From positions 164,677 to 228,676 of the forward strand of contig QHXR01000006.1 of NCBI GenBank assembly GCA_003223025.1: a DNA stretch of 64,000 nt, read 5' to 3'. Made by a program: the position numbers and the translations under genes. The notes beneath the pieces were generated by a model. The model had not been told where the DNA came from. It did not search any database and worked only from the letters and a program-made list of their open reading frames with translations. Below, piece by piece: positions 8,530 to 16,997 of this stretch (positions within the stretch are counted from its first letter, which is position 1; every line of letters begins with the position of its first letter). This DNA comes from Acidobacteriota bacterium (GTDB lineage Bacteria > Acidobacteriota > Blastocatellia > Pyrinomonadales > Pyrinomonadaceae).

Positions 8530-9204
8530 TCATTTCAAATCTAGTACTGCCCAGTCATGCTGCCGTGCCGTCTGTTTCAATCTGAAATCAGGATTCACTG
8601 CAACGGGATGTCCGACGATCGAGAGCATCGGAAGATCAGAGATCGAATCCGAGTATGCGTATGACTCGGACAGGTTGATGCTCTCGCGTTCGCTGTACTC
8701 GCGGATCCATTTTGCTTTTGTCGCCGATGCCATGACGGGTGGAAGCACGCGGCCCGTGGCGTAGCCGTTGACGAATTCGAGTCGGTTCGCGACGTAATCG
8801 TCGATGCCGAGATGCTCCATCATTCGTTCGATCGTGAAATCGAGAGCACCGGTCAGCACGACCTGGCGTTGTCCGATCTTTTTGCCTTGAGCGATCAGCT
8901 CAGGCGTTCCGTCGTAGATCGCAGGCTTCAGAACTTCTTCGAAAAGCTCATCCGAAAAGTAACGAAGCCGATCCTGCGAAAATCCTTCGTAGCTCCGGAA
9001 GAAGACCTCGTTGAAAACGTTTCTGGAATAGAGGTCGGTGATCCCGAAGAACGGAAGCTTCGCGAGCGTGCCGACGCTCTTCTTCGCCGTCTGCCACAGA
9101 CCCTGCTGACGCCGAGCGTAAAAGCCGAGCGTATGAACAAGGTTCGTGCTTACAAGAGTGCCTTCGAGATCGTAAAAAGCCGCAGCCTTTCCGTTTTTTT
9201 TCAT
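8530..9204 (-). CDS. HAD-superfamily subfamily IB phosphatase
   Basis: A 224-residue SerB-like hydrolase. Motif I is FYDLEGTL (Asp12), motif [10 protein letters not shown], and motif [13 protein letters not shown]. The subfamily hydrolyses phosphomonoesters with an Asp nucleophile. The second motif I aspartate, normally DxD, is glutamate here (DxE), which may alter proton transfer. HAD-IB enzymes of this type are often neighbours of, or fused to, PlsC acyltransferases, which fits the elbD-like gene nearby. The start is ATG 9204 ([14 protein letters not shown] follows); the in-frame extension to 9294 crosses the divergent lipoprotein gene and lacks family character. Likely first gene of the leftward cluster. 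Confidence 0.8.
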   Translation of the reverse strand: MKKNGKAAAFYDLEGTLVSTNLVHTLGFYARRQQGLWQTAKKSVGTLAKLPFFGITDLYSRNVFNEVFFRSYEGFSQDRLRYFSDELFEEVLKPAIYDGTPELIAQGKKIGQRQVVLTGALDFTIERMMEHLGIDDYVANRLEFVNGYATGRVLPPVMASATKAKWIREYSERESINLSESYAYSDSISDLPMLSIVGHPVAVNPDFRLKQTARQHDWAVLDLK

Positions 9205-9280
9205 GCGAACGTGTGCTATGTTAATGACGCTTCCGCTAACGATTAACCGAGATTCTAACACGCATCTTCTAATTTGCGAC

Positions 9281-10066
9281 ATGAAGACGGGCAAACTTTA
9301 CATTTCCATTACAATTGTAATTACATGGTGGGCACTCACGGGCTGCTCGTCCAAGACAAAGGTCGATATTCCCCGTAAGAATGTACCGCCGGAAGCGATT
9401 CAAACTGCTCTCTCAAGTTGCGACGGGTTATTCAAACAGCGCGAGGATCTTGATAAGCTTCGTACGGCGATAAAGACTCTTGCCGATGTCCGTGATGCGG
9501 ATAATCGTAATTACCAGGTCGAATGGACCTACTCCAAGTACAATTTTTTCCTCGGCAAGCACACGACGAACGAAGACGAGGCCGAAGCTGCTCTCGGGCA
9601 AGGACGCGACGCCGGCAAGATCGCTTCGCGGATCGAGCCTCAAAAGCCTGACGGCCACTTCTGGTACGCGGCAAATCTCGGCGAGCTATCAAAGCGGAGC
9701 CCGATCACGGTCGGTCTCAAATCCGTCGACGACATCAAGGAAGCGATGAACAAGGTGCTCGAGATCCAGCCCGACTATCAGGGCGCGAGCGCTTACGACG
9801 CTCTCGGACAGGTTGAGTTGATGACCCGACTGAAAGGCGGCGATGCACAGAAGGCCGTCGATTATTTTGAGAAAGGTTTGCAGCTCGCACCCGACAATAC
9901 GAACCTCAAGCTCCATCTCGGCGAAGCATACCTCGCTGTGAAGCGCGACGCGGATGCTCGAAAGCAGCTTGATCAACTTTTGGCAATGAAGCCGAATCCG
10001 GAGTACATGCCCGAGTATCGGGAGTGTGTCGACAAAGCCAGGAAGTTAATTGAGACAAATTTTTAG
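9281..10066 (+). CDS. TatT-like TPR lipoprotein (TRAP-transporter T-component family)
   Basis: A 261-residue lipoprotein. The signal peptide is MKTGKLYISITIVITWWALTG with lipobox LTGC. The mature protein shows the TatT pattern: GHFWYAANLGELSK, a VDDIKEAMNKVLEIQPDY helix pair, a DALGQVELM segment, then a TPR (AVDYFEKGLQLAPDNTNLKL). TatT proteins form alpha-helical periplasmic oligomers associated with TRAP transporters, but no TRAP genes are in the window, so the partner is unknown. ATG 9281 gives the clean lipoprotein signal; longer in-frame starts (9203) do not. Divergent from the HAD gene across 76 bases. Confidence 0.75.
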   Translation: MKTGKLYISITIVITWWALTGCSSKTKVDIPRKNVPPEAIQTALSSCDGLFKQREDLDKLRTAIKTLADVRDADNRNYQVEWTYSKYNFFLGKHTTNEDEAEAALGQGRDAGKIASRIEPQKPDGHFWYAANLGELSKRSPITVGLKSVDDIKEAMNKVLEIQPDYQGASAYDALGQVELMTRLKGGDAQKAVDYFEKGLQLAPDNTNLKLHLGEAYLAVKRDADARKQLDQLLAMKPNPEYMPEYRECVDKARKLIETNF

Positions 10067-10077
10067 GGTGTGCGAGA

Positions 10078-10300
10078 TTTTTTTTGAACGCGGATCGGGC
10101 GGATTGAGGCGGATCTGAAAGAGAAAGGATTTTGTTTCGTGTTCGTTTTGGTGTGCTTCGTGTGTTTCGTGGTTAGCTTCTTGGAAAGCCGGAACCACGA
10201 AACACACAAAACACACGAAAAGGAACACGAAAAAAGCGTGTAACAAATCTCGAAAAATTCTGATCCGGTTCTCATCCGCCCGATCCGCGTTTAAAAAAAC
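10078..10300. repeat. Nested inverted repeat element (family F), copy 1
   Basis: The outer arms are GAACGCGGATCGGGCGGATT at about 10086 and its near-complement ending at about 10292. The inner arms are the TTCGTGTGTTTCGTGGTTAG and AACCACGAAACACACAAAAC type near 10155-10215. The element fills the gap between the TatT-like gene and coaD. A second copy is at 28222-28461 and a partial one at 57722-57808. Short reading frames inside it are repeat artefacts. Confidence 0.85.
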
Positions 10301-10317
10301 CGTTAGACCAAAACTTT

Positions 10318-10815
10318 ATGCGTCGTGCAATTTTCCCTGGTTCCTTCGATCCGCCGACAAACGGCCATCTCGACATCATCGAACGGAGCCTTCCTCTCTT
10401 CGATGAGATCATCATCGCCATCCTAAATAATCCGGACAAGCATCCGCTGTTTACCGTCGAAGAGAGGTGCGACATGATCCGCGAGATCCTGCCGCTCGTC
10501 AAAAACGGAAAATGCGAGATAAGAGTTGATAGCTTCTCCGGATTGACCGTCGACTTCGCGAAAAAAAGTAACGCGACGGCGATCGTCCGCGGCATCCGCG
10601 CCGTGAGCGATTATGAATATGAGCTCCGGATGGCGTTGATGAACCGGCGGCTGGATCCGGAGGTCGAAACGGGTTTTTTAATGGCTGATGAAGAGTATTC
10701 GTATGTCTCTTCGACATTGATGAAACAAGTCTTCATGCTCGGAGGGCGAGTCGCGGGACTTATTCCGGAGCTGGTTGAAAAGAGGATGAGAGAAAAGTTG
10801 AGTACGCCGGAATGA
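10318..10815 (+). CDS. coaD: Phosphopantetheine adenylyltransferase
   Basis: Transfers AMP from ATP to 4'-phosphopantetheine, the penultimate step of coenzyme A synthesis. At 165 residues the length is normal. Visible motifs are the nucleotidyltransferase PGSFDPPTNGHLD at 7-19 (TxGH), IVRGIRAVSDYEYELRMA, and YSYVSSTLMKQV. Starts at ATG 10318 with no convincing Shine-Dalgarno sequence because a dispersed repeat ends just upstream. Its stop overlaps the next start (ATGA at 10812), so the two are translationally coupled. Confidence 0.97.
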   Translation: MRRAIFPGSFDPPTNGHLDIIERSLPLFDEIIIAILNNPDKHPLFTVEERCDMIREILPLVKNGKCEIRVDSFSGLTVDFAKKSNATAIVRGIRAVSDYEYELRMALMNRRLDPEVETGFLMADEEYSYVSSTLMKQVFMLGGRVAGLIPELVEKRMREKLSTPE

Positions 10816-11180
10816 TTCTCGCGATCCATCACGCACAGATCACGATCCCGAAAGGCGAAGAGGATAAAGCTCGTGAGTTCTACTGCGGCGTTCTCGGTCT
10901 GAACGAAATTCCAAAACCCGAAGAACTCGCCGGGCGAGGTGGATTTTGGCTCGAGATCGGAGACCGACAATTGCATATCGGCACGGAAGACAAAGTCGCT
11001 GATGCGAATTCGAAAGCGCATGTCGCATATCGCGTCGAGGATCTCGAACACTGGCGCTCAGTTCTGACGAAGCGAGAAGTCAAAGTGTCCGACGGAATTC
11101 AGGTCCCCGGGATGCGTCGTTTTGAGTTTCGCGACCCGTTCGGAAATCGGGTTGAATTCCTCGAGCTATTAAATTCGTGA
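10812..11180 (+). CDS. VOC superfamily (glyoxalase-like) protein
   Basis: A 122-residue single-domain VOC fold: IHHAQITIPKGEEDKAREFY opens the first beta-alpha-beta unit, HIGTEDKVADANSKAHVAY the second, and FRDPFGNRVEFLEL is the typical C-terminal strand with the metal-ligand glutamate. It is probably a metal-dependent lyase or dioxygenase-like protein or a resistance-type binding protein. The substrate cannot be read from sequence. Coupled to coaD by a 4-base overlap, although no shared pathway is evident. Confidence 0.8.
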   Translation: MILAIHHAQITIPKGEEDKAREFYCGVLGLNEIPKPEELAGRGGFWLEIGDRQLHIGTEDKVADANSKAHVAYRVEDLEHWRSVLTKREVKVSDGIQVPGMRRFEFRDPFGNRVEFLELLNS

Positions 11181-11266
11181 TCGATGTGCTTTCCGTTCAG
11201 GTCGCAAACGTTTTCTCTTGGTGGATGTCGCCTAGAACTTTTTTTTAATACTGATAGAATGCCGTC

Positions 11267-12472
11267 ATGAGCAAATCCTTCCCCGTTTCCGATCGCGTCG
11301 CCAAAATGCACTCGTCTTCGACGCTCAAGGCTGCACAATTGGCGGCGAGCTTGCGCGACGAAGGACACGACGTGATCGATCTTACCGTCGGCGAACCTGA
11401 CTTCGACACGCCCGAGTTCATCAAGAAATACGCGTGGGAAGGACTGGAGAAAGGCCTCACGAAATACACGTCCTCGGCCGGCATGAAGCCGCTCACTCAT
11501 TCGATATCCACTTTCTACGAACAACAATTCGGTGCGACTTTTTCGCCTTCGGAAGTTGCGGCGGCGTGCGGCGGAAAACAGGCACTTTTTAATGCGGCGT
11601 GTACTTTGTTGAATCCAGGCGACGACGTATTGATCCCGAAACCGTACTGGGTGACGTTTCCGGAGATCGCGACTTTCTGCGGAGCGAACAGCGTTTTTAT
11701 CGAAACCGAAGCGACCAATTTTGTGCTGACAGCGGACCAGGTTCGAGACGCGATCACTGACAAGACGAAGCTTCTCATCATCAATTCGCCGAATAATCCG
11801 ACCGGTCGTGTGATCCCCGTCGCTGAAATGCGAAAGATCGTCGAGACATGCGCCGAGCGGGGCGTATACGTTCTAACCGACGAATGTTATCTGTTTTTCG
11901 CATATCCGCCGGGCGAAGTTTTCACTTCAGCCGTGTTGCCGAAAGAGCTCCGGGATTTCGTGTGCGTTGCCGGGAGCTTTTCGAAGACGTATGCAATGAC
12001 CGGGTGGCGAATTGGATACACGATCGCGAATGAGTCTTGGACGAAAGCGATGGTAAAACTCCAAAGTCATTCGGCGACGCACCCAACATCTTTCGTCCAA
12101 TACGCTTGCGCTCGCGCGCTCGAGAATCGCGAAGAAACGGTCGCGGCCGTCGATCACATGTTCAAGGAATACGAACGCCGCCGCGACTGGTTGATCCCTG
12201 CGTTGAACACGATCGACGGATTTAAAGTTGGAATGCCGGAAGGCGCGTTCTACGCGTTTGTCGATGTTCGCGAAATGCTCGGTTCGCGATTTAAGACATC
12301 GAAAGATATCGCTGACTCGATGCTCACAAAAGCTCACGTCGTTGTAACGGACGGAGCTGGATTCGGAGCGGACGGATTTCTCAGACTTTCTTACGCGACC
12401 TCGATGGAAAATCTGCACACCGCGGTTACTCGGATGGGTGAGCTGTTTGAAACCGCCGTGCACGCTGCATAA
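11267..12472 (+). CDS. Class I PLP-dependent aminotransferase (aspartate aminotransferase-like)
   Basis: A 401-residue cytosolic fold-type I aminotransferase. It has the substrate/PLP motif LTVGEPDFDTP, NSPNNPTGRV, TDECYLFFAYPPG with the cofactor-stacking residues, the Schiff-base lysine in SFSKTYAMTGWRIGY, and FLRLSYATS with the carboxylate-binding arginine. The family (Iγ) uses aspartate, and often prephenate or other acids, with 2-oxoglutarate. Start ATG 11267 follows an 86-base gap. The SemiSWEET gene begins three bases after its stop, so the two are probably one transcript. Confidence 0.9.
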   Translation: MSKSFPVSDRVAKMHSSSTLKAAQLAASLRDEGHDVIDLTVGEPDFDTPEFIKKYAWEGLEKGLTKYTSSAGMKPLTHSISTFYEQQFGATFSPSEVAAACGGKQALFNAACTLLNPGDDVLIPKPYWVTFPEIATFCGANSVFIETEATNFVLTADQVRDAITDKTKLLIINSPNNPTGRVIPVAEMRKIVETCAERGVYVLTDECYLFFAYPPGEVFTSAVLPKELRDFVCVAGSFSKTYAMTGWRIGYTIANESWTKAMVKLQSHSATHPTSFVQYACARALENREETVAAVDHMFKEYERRRDWLIPALNTIDGFKVGMPEGAFYAFVDVREMLGSRFKTSKDIADSMLTKAHVVVTDGAGFGADGFLRLSYATSMENLHTAVTRMGELFETAVHAA

Positions 12473-12475
12473 AAG

Positions 12476-12727
12476 ATGATCGAAATTATCGGCTGGGCGA
12501 GTTCCCTCATTCTACTCGCGACACTTATCAAGCAGGTCTACAAGCAGTGGAAGGATGGTACGAGCGAGGGGATCTCGAAGTGGCTCTTCATCGGTCAGCT
12601 CGCGGCGTCGATCGGATTTACGACCTACAGCTATTTGGTCGGAAGTTGGGTGTTCATGGTGACGAATGCTCTGCTGACGATCAACAACATCATCGGCATC
12701 TTCCTGTACTTCTATTTCAAACGCTGA
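12476..12727 (+). CDS. SemiSWEET-type sugar transporter (MtN3/PQ-loop family)
   Basis: An 83-residue inner-membrane protein with three predicted transmembrane helices (about 2-20, 36-55, 60-80), the SemiSWEET size and topology. The first helix and following loop, LIKQVYKQWKDGTSEGISKW, resemble the family's KxPQI..xxKSxxGLS element, but the PQ pair itself is replaced by KQ. SemiSWEETs dimerise into a sugar uniporter. Substrate unknown. Confidence 0.75.
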   Translation: MIEIIGWASSLILLATLIKQVYKQWKDGTSEGISKWLFIGQLAASIGFTTYSYLVGSWVFMVTNALLTINNIIGIFLYFYFKR

Positions 12728-12780
12728 TTAACGGCGAACACCAACTGAAATCAGGAGCTAGCCTTTTGAATTTCACCATA

Positions 12781-12814
12781 TAAAAAAATAACCGCCGGCT
12801 TTCGCAGGCGGTTT
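12781..12814 (-). terminator. Rho-independent terminator of the glycine-zipper gene
   Basis: Seven-bp stem AACCGCC (12790-12796) with GGCGGTT (12807-12813). Read on the minus strand it is followed by ATTTTTTTA, a good U-tract. It lies just past the minus-strand stop at 12847. The plus-strand side has only a weak TTT, though it may also serve the SemiSWEET gene. Confidence 0.75.
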
Positions 12815-12846
12815 GAGATTGTGAACTACTTTGATCGCACAGTGAA

Positions 12847-13977
12847 TCATCTGATCTGAGTCTCGTAGGATGTCTTAACTCGAAGCTGCTGATTCGGATG
12901 CAGGTTGATGTGCTTTCCGCGTTCGATGATCACGGCTCCGACACCGAATGCGGCTCCGACTCCGGCTCCGACGGCTGCTCCGACCGGTCCGCCCGCGACC
13001 GCTCCGATCCCGGCTCCGGCTCCGGTTGTGACGGCGACTTTCGCTACATCGGGTTTAAGCGTGCTCTTGCCGACCGCCGTCCCTTCCGTATCGACTCGCT
13101 TGACGTTGTCGCCTTTGACCGGAAGTACTTCGGTCATGATCGCGTCGAAGTTACTCCAACGGACCTCCGAGATGATGATCTTGTCGAATGACAGCAGCAT
13201 CGCCGATCGTTTTTTGATACGGCCCGGCTTTTGGATCTTGTCGATGCGGCCTTCGATCATCGCTCCGACGATCTCTTGGGGAGCCACAACCTTCGCGGTG
13301 AATTTATCGCCCTCGCGATTACGCTGGGTATCGAGCGGCTGCTGAAGCTCGAGGATGAGTTCGGTGTCGCGCGGAATGATGATCACCGGATCTTCTGCGT
13401 TTCGCTGATAACTCGCTTGCTGAACTACACCGTTCGGAACAGTCGCAATATCCGCCGGTTCGGTCTGAGTCGGCTGCGCAGTTGTCGGCTGTTGAGTCGA
13501 CGGCGTTTGTACATTGATCGCTTCGACGGGTGTCACTGCGACGGTCTCGGCCGGAGTCGTGGAAGCCGGGATCGAAGTCTCGGTCGCCGGAGGCGTCGCC
13601 GCGATCTCGGTAGATCCCCGAACTTTTAGACCGGTCGGCACGGCCGAGTCGAATGAAAGTTTATCGAATCCGGTTCCGTATCCCGACTCAAATCCTTGCT
13701 TGTAGCCATCCTTGTAGTCTTCGATTGACCCGTAGTCTTTGTTATATGCGCGGTTCGCCTCGAGGTATTCTTCGTGATGAGAAAAATCTTTTGTCGAATT
13801 ATCGATCACGTCGCGATAACCGGCCATGTATCCATCCGAGTAACCTGTTCGGTATCCACGCTGGAGCGCGGCGGTGATCTCCCGAGCCGTCGTTGTGTGT
13901 AGAGGAATTGCAAGGAACGCTACCAGAGAAAGAGAGAAACTCAGGGCGATTGCTAATAGACTTCGAGTCACCTTCAT
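12847..13977 (-). CDS. Secreted protein with YxxGY repeats and C-terminal glycine zipper
   Basis: A 376-residue exported protein of unknown function. The signal peptide covers about residues 1-30 (SLSLVAFLAIPLHTTTA). An N-terminal tyrosine/glycine-rich region repeats GYxxGY-type motifs (GYRTGYSDGYMAGYRD, DGYKQGFESGYGTGFD). A Thr/Pro/Ala-rich linker follows, then a beta-rich conserved block (IPRDTELILELQQPLDTQ, AMIEGRIDKIQKPGRIKK). A glycine zipper (GAGAGIGAVAGGPVGAAVGA) precedes the C-terminus. Such zippers usually insert in or associate with membranes. Single gene with its own terminator and a 248-base upstream gap. Confidence 0.7.
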   Translation of the reverse strand: MKVTRSLLAIALSFSLSLVAFLAIPLHTTTAREITAALQRGYRTGYSDGYMAGYRDVIDNSTKDFSHHEEYLEANRAYNKDYGSIEDYKDGYKQGFESGYGTGFDKLSFDSAVPTGLKVRGSTEIAATPPATETSIPASTTPAETVAVTPVEAINVQTPSTQQPTTAQPTQTEPADIATVPNGVVQQASYQRNAEDPVIIIPRDTELILELQQPLDTQRNREGDKFTAKVVAPQEIVGAMIEGRIDKIQKPGRIKKRSAMLLSFDKIIISEVRWSNFDAIMTEVLPVKGDNVKRVDTEGTAVGKSTLKPDVAKVAVTTGAGAGIGAVAGGPVGAAVGAGVGAAFGVGAVIIERGKHINLHPNQQLRVKTSYETQIR

Positions 13978-14164
13978 ATTGTCTCCTAGTGAATTTTTCA
14001 GCGATTATGTGAGCAAGAAATGAGTCCGCTAGTTTTATACACCAGCGCTTAAGAAATTACAAGATATTTATACGCATGCTTAAGCGAATCTTCCGAAAGG
14101 CAGCAATAATCGGAACGACGTGAATCTCGGAGGGCTTTAGATTCGGCTTTGGAGAACAAAAAAT

Positions 14165-14196
14165 GGGTCAACGGACAGGCACATGTCCATTGACCC
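14165..14196 (-). terminator. Hairpin terminator of the DUF5916 gene
   Basis: A 13-bp stem with one mismatch (14165-14177 with 14184-14196, GGGTCAACGGACA/TGTCCATTGACCC). On the minus strand it is followed by ATTTTTTGTT, and it lies 30 bases past the minus-strand stop at 14226. Confidence 0.75.
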
Positions 14197-14225
14197 GAGT
14201 TTGCTTTTAGGAGGAGCAAACGAAC

Positions 14226-16883
14226 TTAATAACTCTTGCGAAATAGGTACGACGCCCGGATGAAAAACGTTCGGCCATTTCTTTCGAACCCGGGTTCATG
14301 CTGGTCCGTGAACGGGCTGTAGCCGTGATAATTAAAATCATCGTTGTATCCGACGTAGAACGCAGTTCCCGGATTCGGATTCCAGCCGAATAGAAACTGT
14401 CCGCGCATATTTCGGGTCAGCGTGTCGTAATCCGCACGGAGTCGGATATAGGTGAATCGCGTGAACTGATACGTCGAACGCAGTGAAAAAATATTCGTGT
14501 CGAACGCCTTTCCGTTGTTGTCGTTTCTGATGAGCTTGCTCTTTGTGTAGTCGAGCGAGACGCGCAGCGGCTCGATCGGTTTGTATTCTCCGCCGAGGTT
14601 CAGATCAAACTGCCAGCCGCGGCCCGGATCCAACGCCGGTGCAAACGGAAACGAAGCGGGGCCCGGAACATCCGGATTCGCCTGATGCGCGTAGAGCTGC
14701 TGGATGTACTGATTGTATTCCGGACTCTCGAGATAATTTCGAAACGCCTGACTCGTGCGCGGATATCGATTGCCGGCGCCGAAGTCGTAGTCGAACGCAT
14801 TGATGATCGATCCGACAAACCCGTACGTCGAGAGCTTTTTATTCACCGTCTTATTGAAGTTCAAACTGAAATACGGCTGATACGCCGATCGAGTTGGAGC
14901 ACCATAAAATCCTCCGGGCTGAGATAGCACCGGATCACGTCTCGCTCCGAATTCTTCTTCGTAGATCTTCTCGAAGACCATGCCGACTTCCGTGTAAACG
15001 AACAGATTTCCCTGCAGCGTGAAGTTGAAGTTATTTCCGATCAAGCCTTCCTGGATCCGTCCTTTCCAATCAACAGCGTAACGCCCGAACTGCGTCCAGC
15101 TCGCTCGGATCAGCTTCGCTTTTGCATCTGATTTGGTGCTAAACCGATTCGCAAAAAAGAAAGAATTTGTATTTGTACGCTTTGTAAAACCGGCGTCCGC
15201 ACGATAATCCTTCGAGCGCCCGATCGCCTCGAACGTCCAACCATGCAAATCGGTCGTGTGATCCAGATTGACGTAATATCCGAGGCCGTTCCCGGTCCGA
15301 TATTCCGAACGGTTGATATCCGGATTGTAGAACCACTTTCGCGAATGCGTTCCCAAAGCCTGGAATGTCAGAGTCGTCTGCGGATTGATCTTTACCTTGC
15401 CGTCGAAGCCGCCGACGAAATTTCGATTCTGCGGAAATATGCGTGCGGTGCCGAAGAAGCCGATACTATTTTCTTTACCGATATCGCGTTTCAGTCGGAG
15501 CACTGAAAAGAAAGCGTTCTCGTCGACAAACGGATCGATGCGACGCGCGATTATCGGATCGCCGCGCTCATCTTCGGAATAATTTCCCGGTGCGTTGTCG
15601 GATGCGACGAGAAATCCGTACGTGTTCTTTCCGGTCTTCCCCGTCAGCTTCGCGGCAAAGTCCGGATCGACGATCGTTCGCGAATAAAAGGGCTGAAGTG
15701 CCGAGTCGAAGATCTCTTTTCCTTCGAGAAAGAATGGCCGTTTCTCTTGAAAAAATATCGGGAACCGTTGATTCGCCGTAACGACCGCTGCGTCGGCTTC
15801 GATCTCCGCGTAGTCAGGATTGATCGCGGCATCGAGCGTGACGTTCGGATTCAACGTGTATTTCAAATTCACACCGAGGTCCTGCTTGATCGGGTCGTTG
15901 ATAAATTTTCCGGGATCCTGAAGCCCTACCGGATTGAAGATCGGATCGTAACCAAGAGCGTTCGCAGTCGAGATCGGAATCGTCCGCTTTCGAAGTCCTG
16001 TTTCCGAAACCGTGATGCTCGGCACCACTTCCAAAGTGCGTTCGTACTTTATTCCGTCGAGGCCGCTGATCTTGCCGTGCTTGATCAAAAAACCCGAGAC
16101 GTTTCGATCGTCCGGAAGCCATTGATCGAACTCGTCATTGAAGCGGTCGATGTTGCGAGCCGCGTTGAATCCCCAAAGCTTTCCTTTTCCGGCCGAGTAT
16201 CGAAGCGACTTGAACGGGATTTTTACTTCGACTGACCAGCCCCATTCTTCGATGACTCCTTTCGATTCCATCACGATGTCGACCGAGAAATCCGCTCCGA
16301 TGCCTTCGGTATAAATCCCGTCCTGCTGGATGCCGAATGGATTGAATCCGAGGACGTACGCACGTCGCTGATCGTTGTAAGTGTCGATCCACATGCGGAC
16401 ATTATCTTCGTTATAAACGTTGTCGCGCTTTGCGACGCTCGCGCGGATCTTGTCTTTTTCGTCCCAGCATTTGAAAGCGACGTAGAGATTTTTTTCGTCA
16501 TACATCATCAAAACCTCCGTTGGTTTCGATGGTGAAATATTGTCTCCCGGAGACGTTTGATAGAAGTCCTTGAACAGAGCCGCCGTCTTCCACATTTCCT
16601 CGTCGGGTCTGCCGTCGATCGTGATACCGACCGGATTGATCTTTGGAATATTTACAGGGCGAGCTTTCTCGGCCGGGATCTCGACTCTCGAGTTCTTTGT
16701 GAGCGTCGCCTTGGCACCGGTTTCGATAGCCGCACCGCTCGTCGGCGATGGACTCGAAGTCGACGTTACCTCGGCCGGCGAACTCAACGTCGGACTTGGA
16801 CCTGAGATCGAACCTGAGTTCGTTTGGGCATGAATGGATACCGCCAAAAAGTACAAAGCGATAACCGCAAAAAACTTTCGCAT
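14226..16883 (-). CDS. CBM9-like / DUF5916 outer-membrane protein
   Basis: An 885-residue exported protein. Signal peptide 1-20 (FFAVIALYFLAVSIHA), then a Ser/Thr/Pro-rich low-complexity stretch. A carbohydrate-binding-9-like (DOMON-type) domain spans about 75-280, including DGRPDEEMWKTAA, YDEKNLYVAFKCWD and WGWSVEVKIPFKSLR. The remainder is DUF5916, long beta-rich sequence with many aromatic strand ends, finishing FFIRASYLFRKSY, consistent with an outer-membrane beta-barrel. The FFQEKRPFFLEGKEIF motif is highly typical of DUF5916. Function in the family is not established; surface glycan or protein handling is a guess. Confidence 0.85.
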   Translation of the reverse strand: MRKFFAVIALYFLAVSIHAQTNSGSISGPSPTLSSPAEVTSTSSPSPTSGAAIETGAKATLTKNSRVEIPAEKARPVNIPKINPVGITIDGRPDEEMWKTAALFKDFYQTSPGDNISPSKPTEVLMMYDEKNLYVAFKCWDEKDKIRASVAKRDNVYNEDNVRMWIDTYNDQRRAYVLGFNPFGIQQDGIYTEGIGADFSVDIVMESKGVIEEWGWSVEVKIPFKSLRYSAGKGKLWGFNAARNIDRFNDEFDQWLPDDRNVSGFLIKHGKISGLDGIKYERTLEVVPSITVSETGLRKRTIPISTANALGYDPIFNPVGLQDPGKFINDPIKQDLGVNLKYTLNPNVTLDAAINPDYAEIEADAAVVTANQRFPIFFQEKRPFFLEGKEIFDSALQPFYSRTIVDPDFAAKLTGKTGKNTYGFLVASDNAPGNYSEDERGDPIIARRIDPFVDENAFFSVLRLKRDIGKENSIGFFGTARIFPQNRNFVGGFDGKVKINPQTTLTFQALGTHSRKWFYNPDINRSEYRTGNGLGYYVNLDHTTDLHGWTFEAIGRSKDYRADAGFTKRTNTNSFFFANRFSTKSDAKAKLIRASWTQFGRYAVDWKGRIQEGLIGNNFNFTLQGNLFVYTEVGMVFEKIYEEEFGARRDPVLSQPGGFYGAPTRSAYQPYFSLNFNKTVNKKLSTYGFVGSIINAFDYDFGAGNRYPRTSQAFRNYLESPEYNQYIQQLYAHQANPDVPGPASFPFAPALDPGRGWQFDLNLGGEYKPIEPLRVSLDYTKSKLIRNDNNGKAFDTNIFSLRSTYQFTRFTYIRLRADYDTLTRNMRGQFLFGWNPNPGTAFYVGYNDDFNYHGYSPFTDQHEPGFERNGRTFFIRASYLFRKSY

Positions 16884-16997
16884 GATTTAAATCGGATATG
16901 AAAACAGCTTGGGACGGAATTAACTCACTGACCAAAACGCTCAAACAGTCAGAAAGGTTTCAAAATAAAACGTCCGGGAAGCCGGACGTGGACATTT

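Noticed and set aside
10046..10275. Overlapping minus-strand frames encoding FVCFVVPAF / NHETHEAHQ-like peptides
   Set aside because: They are translations of the family F inverted repeat; the same peptides recur at every copy of the repeat, with no start signal.
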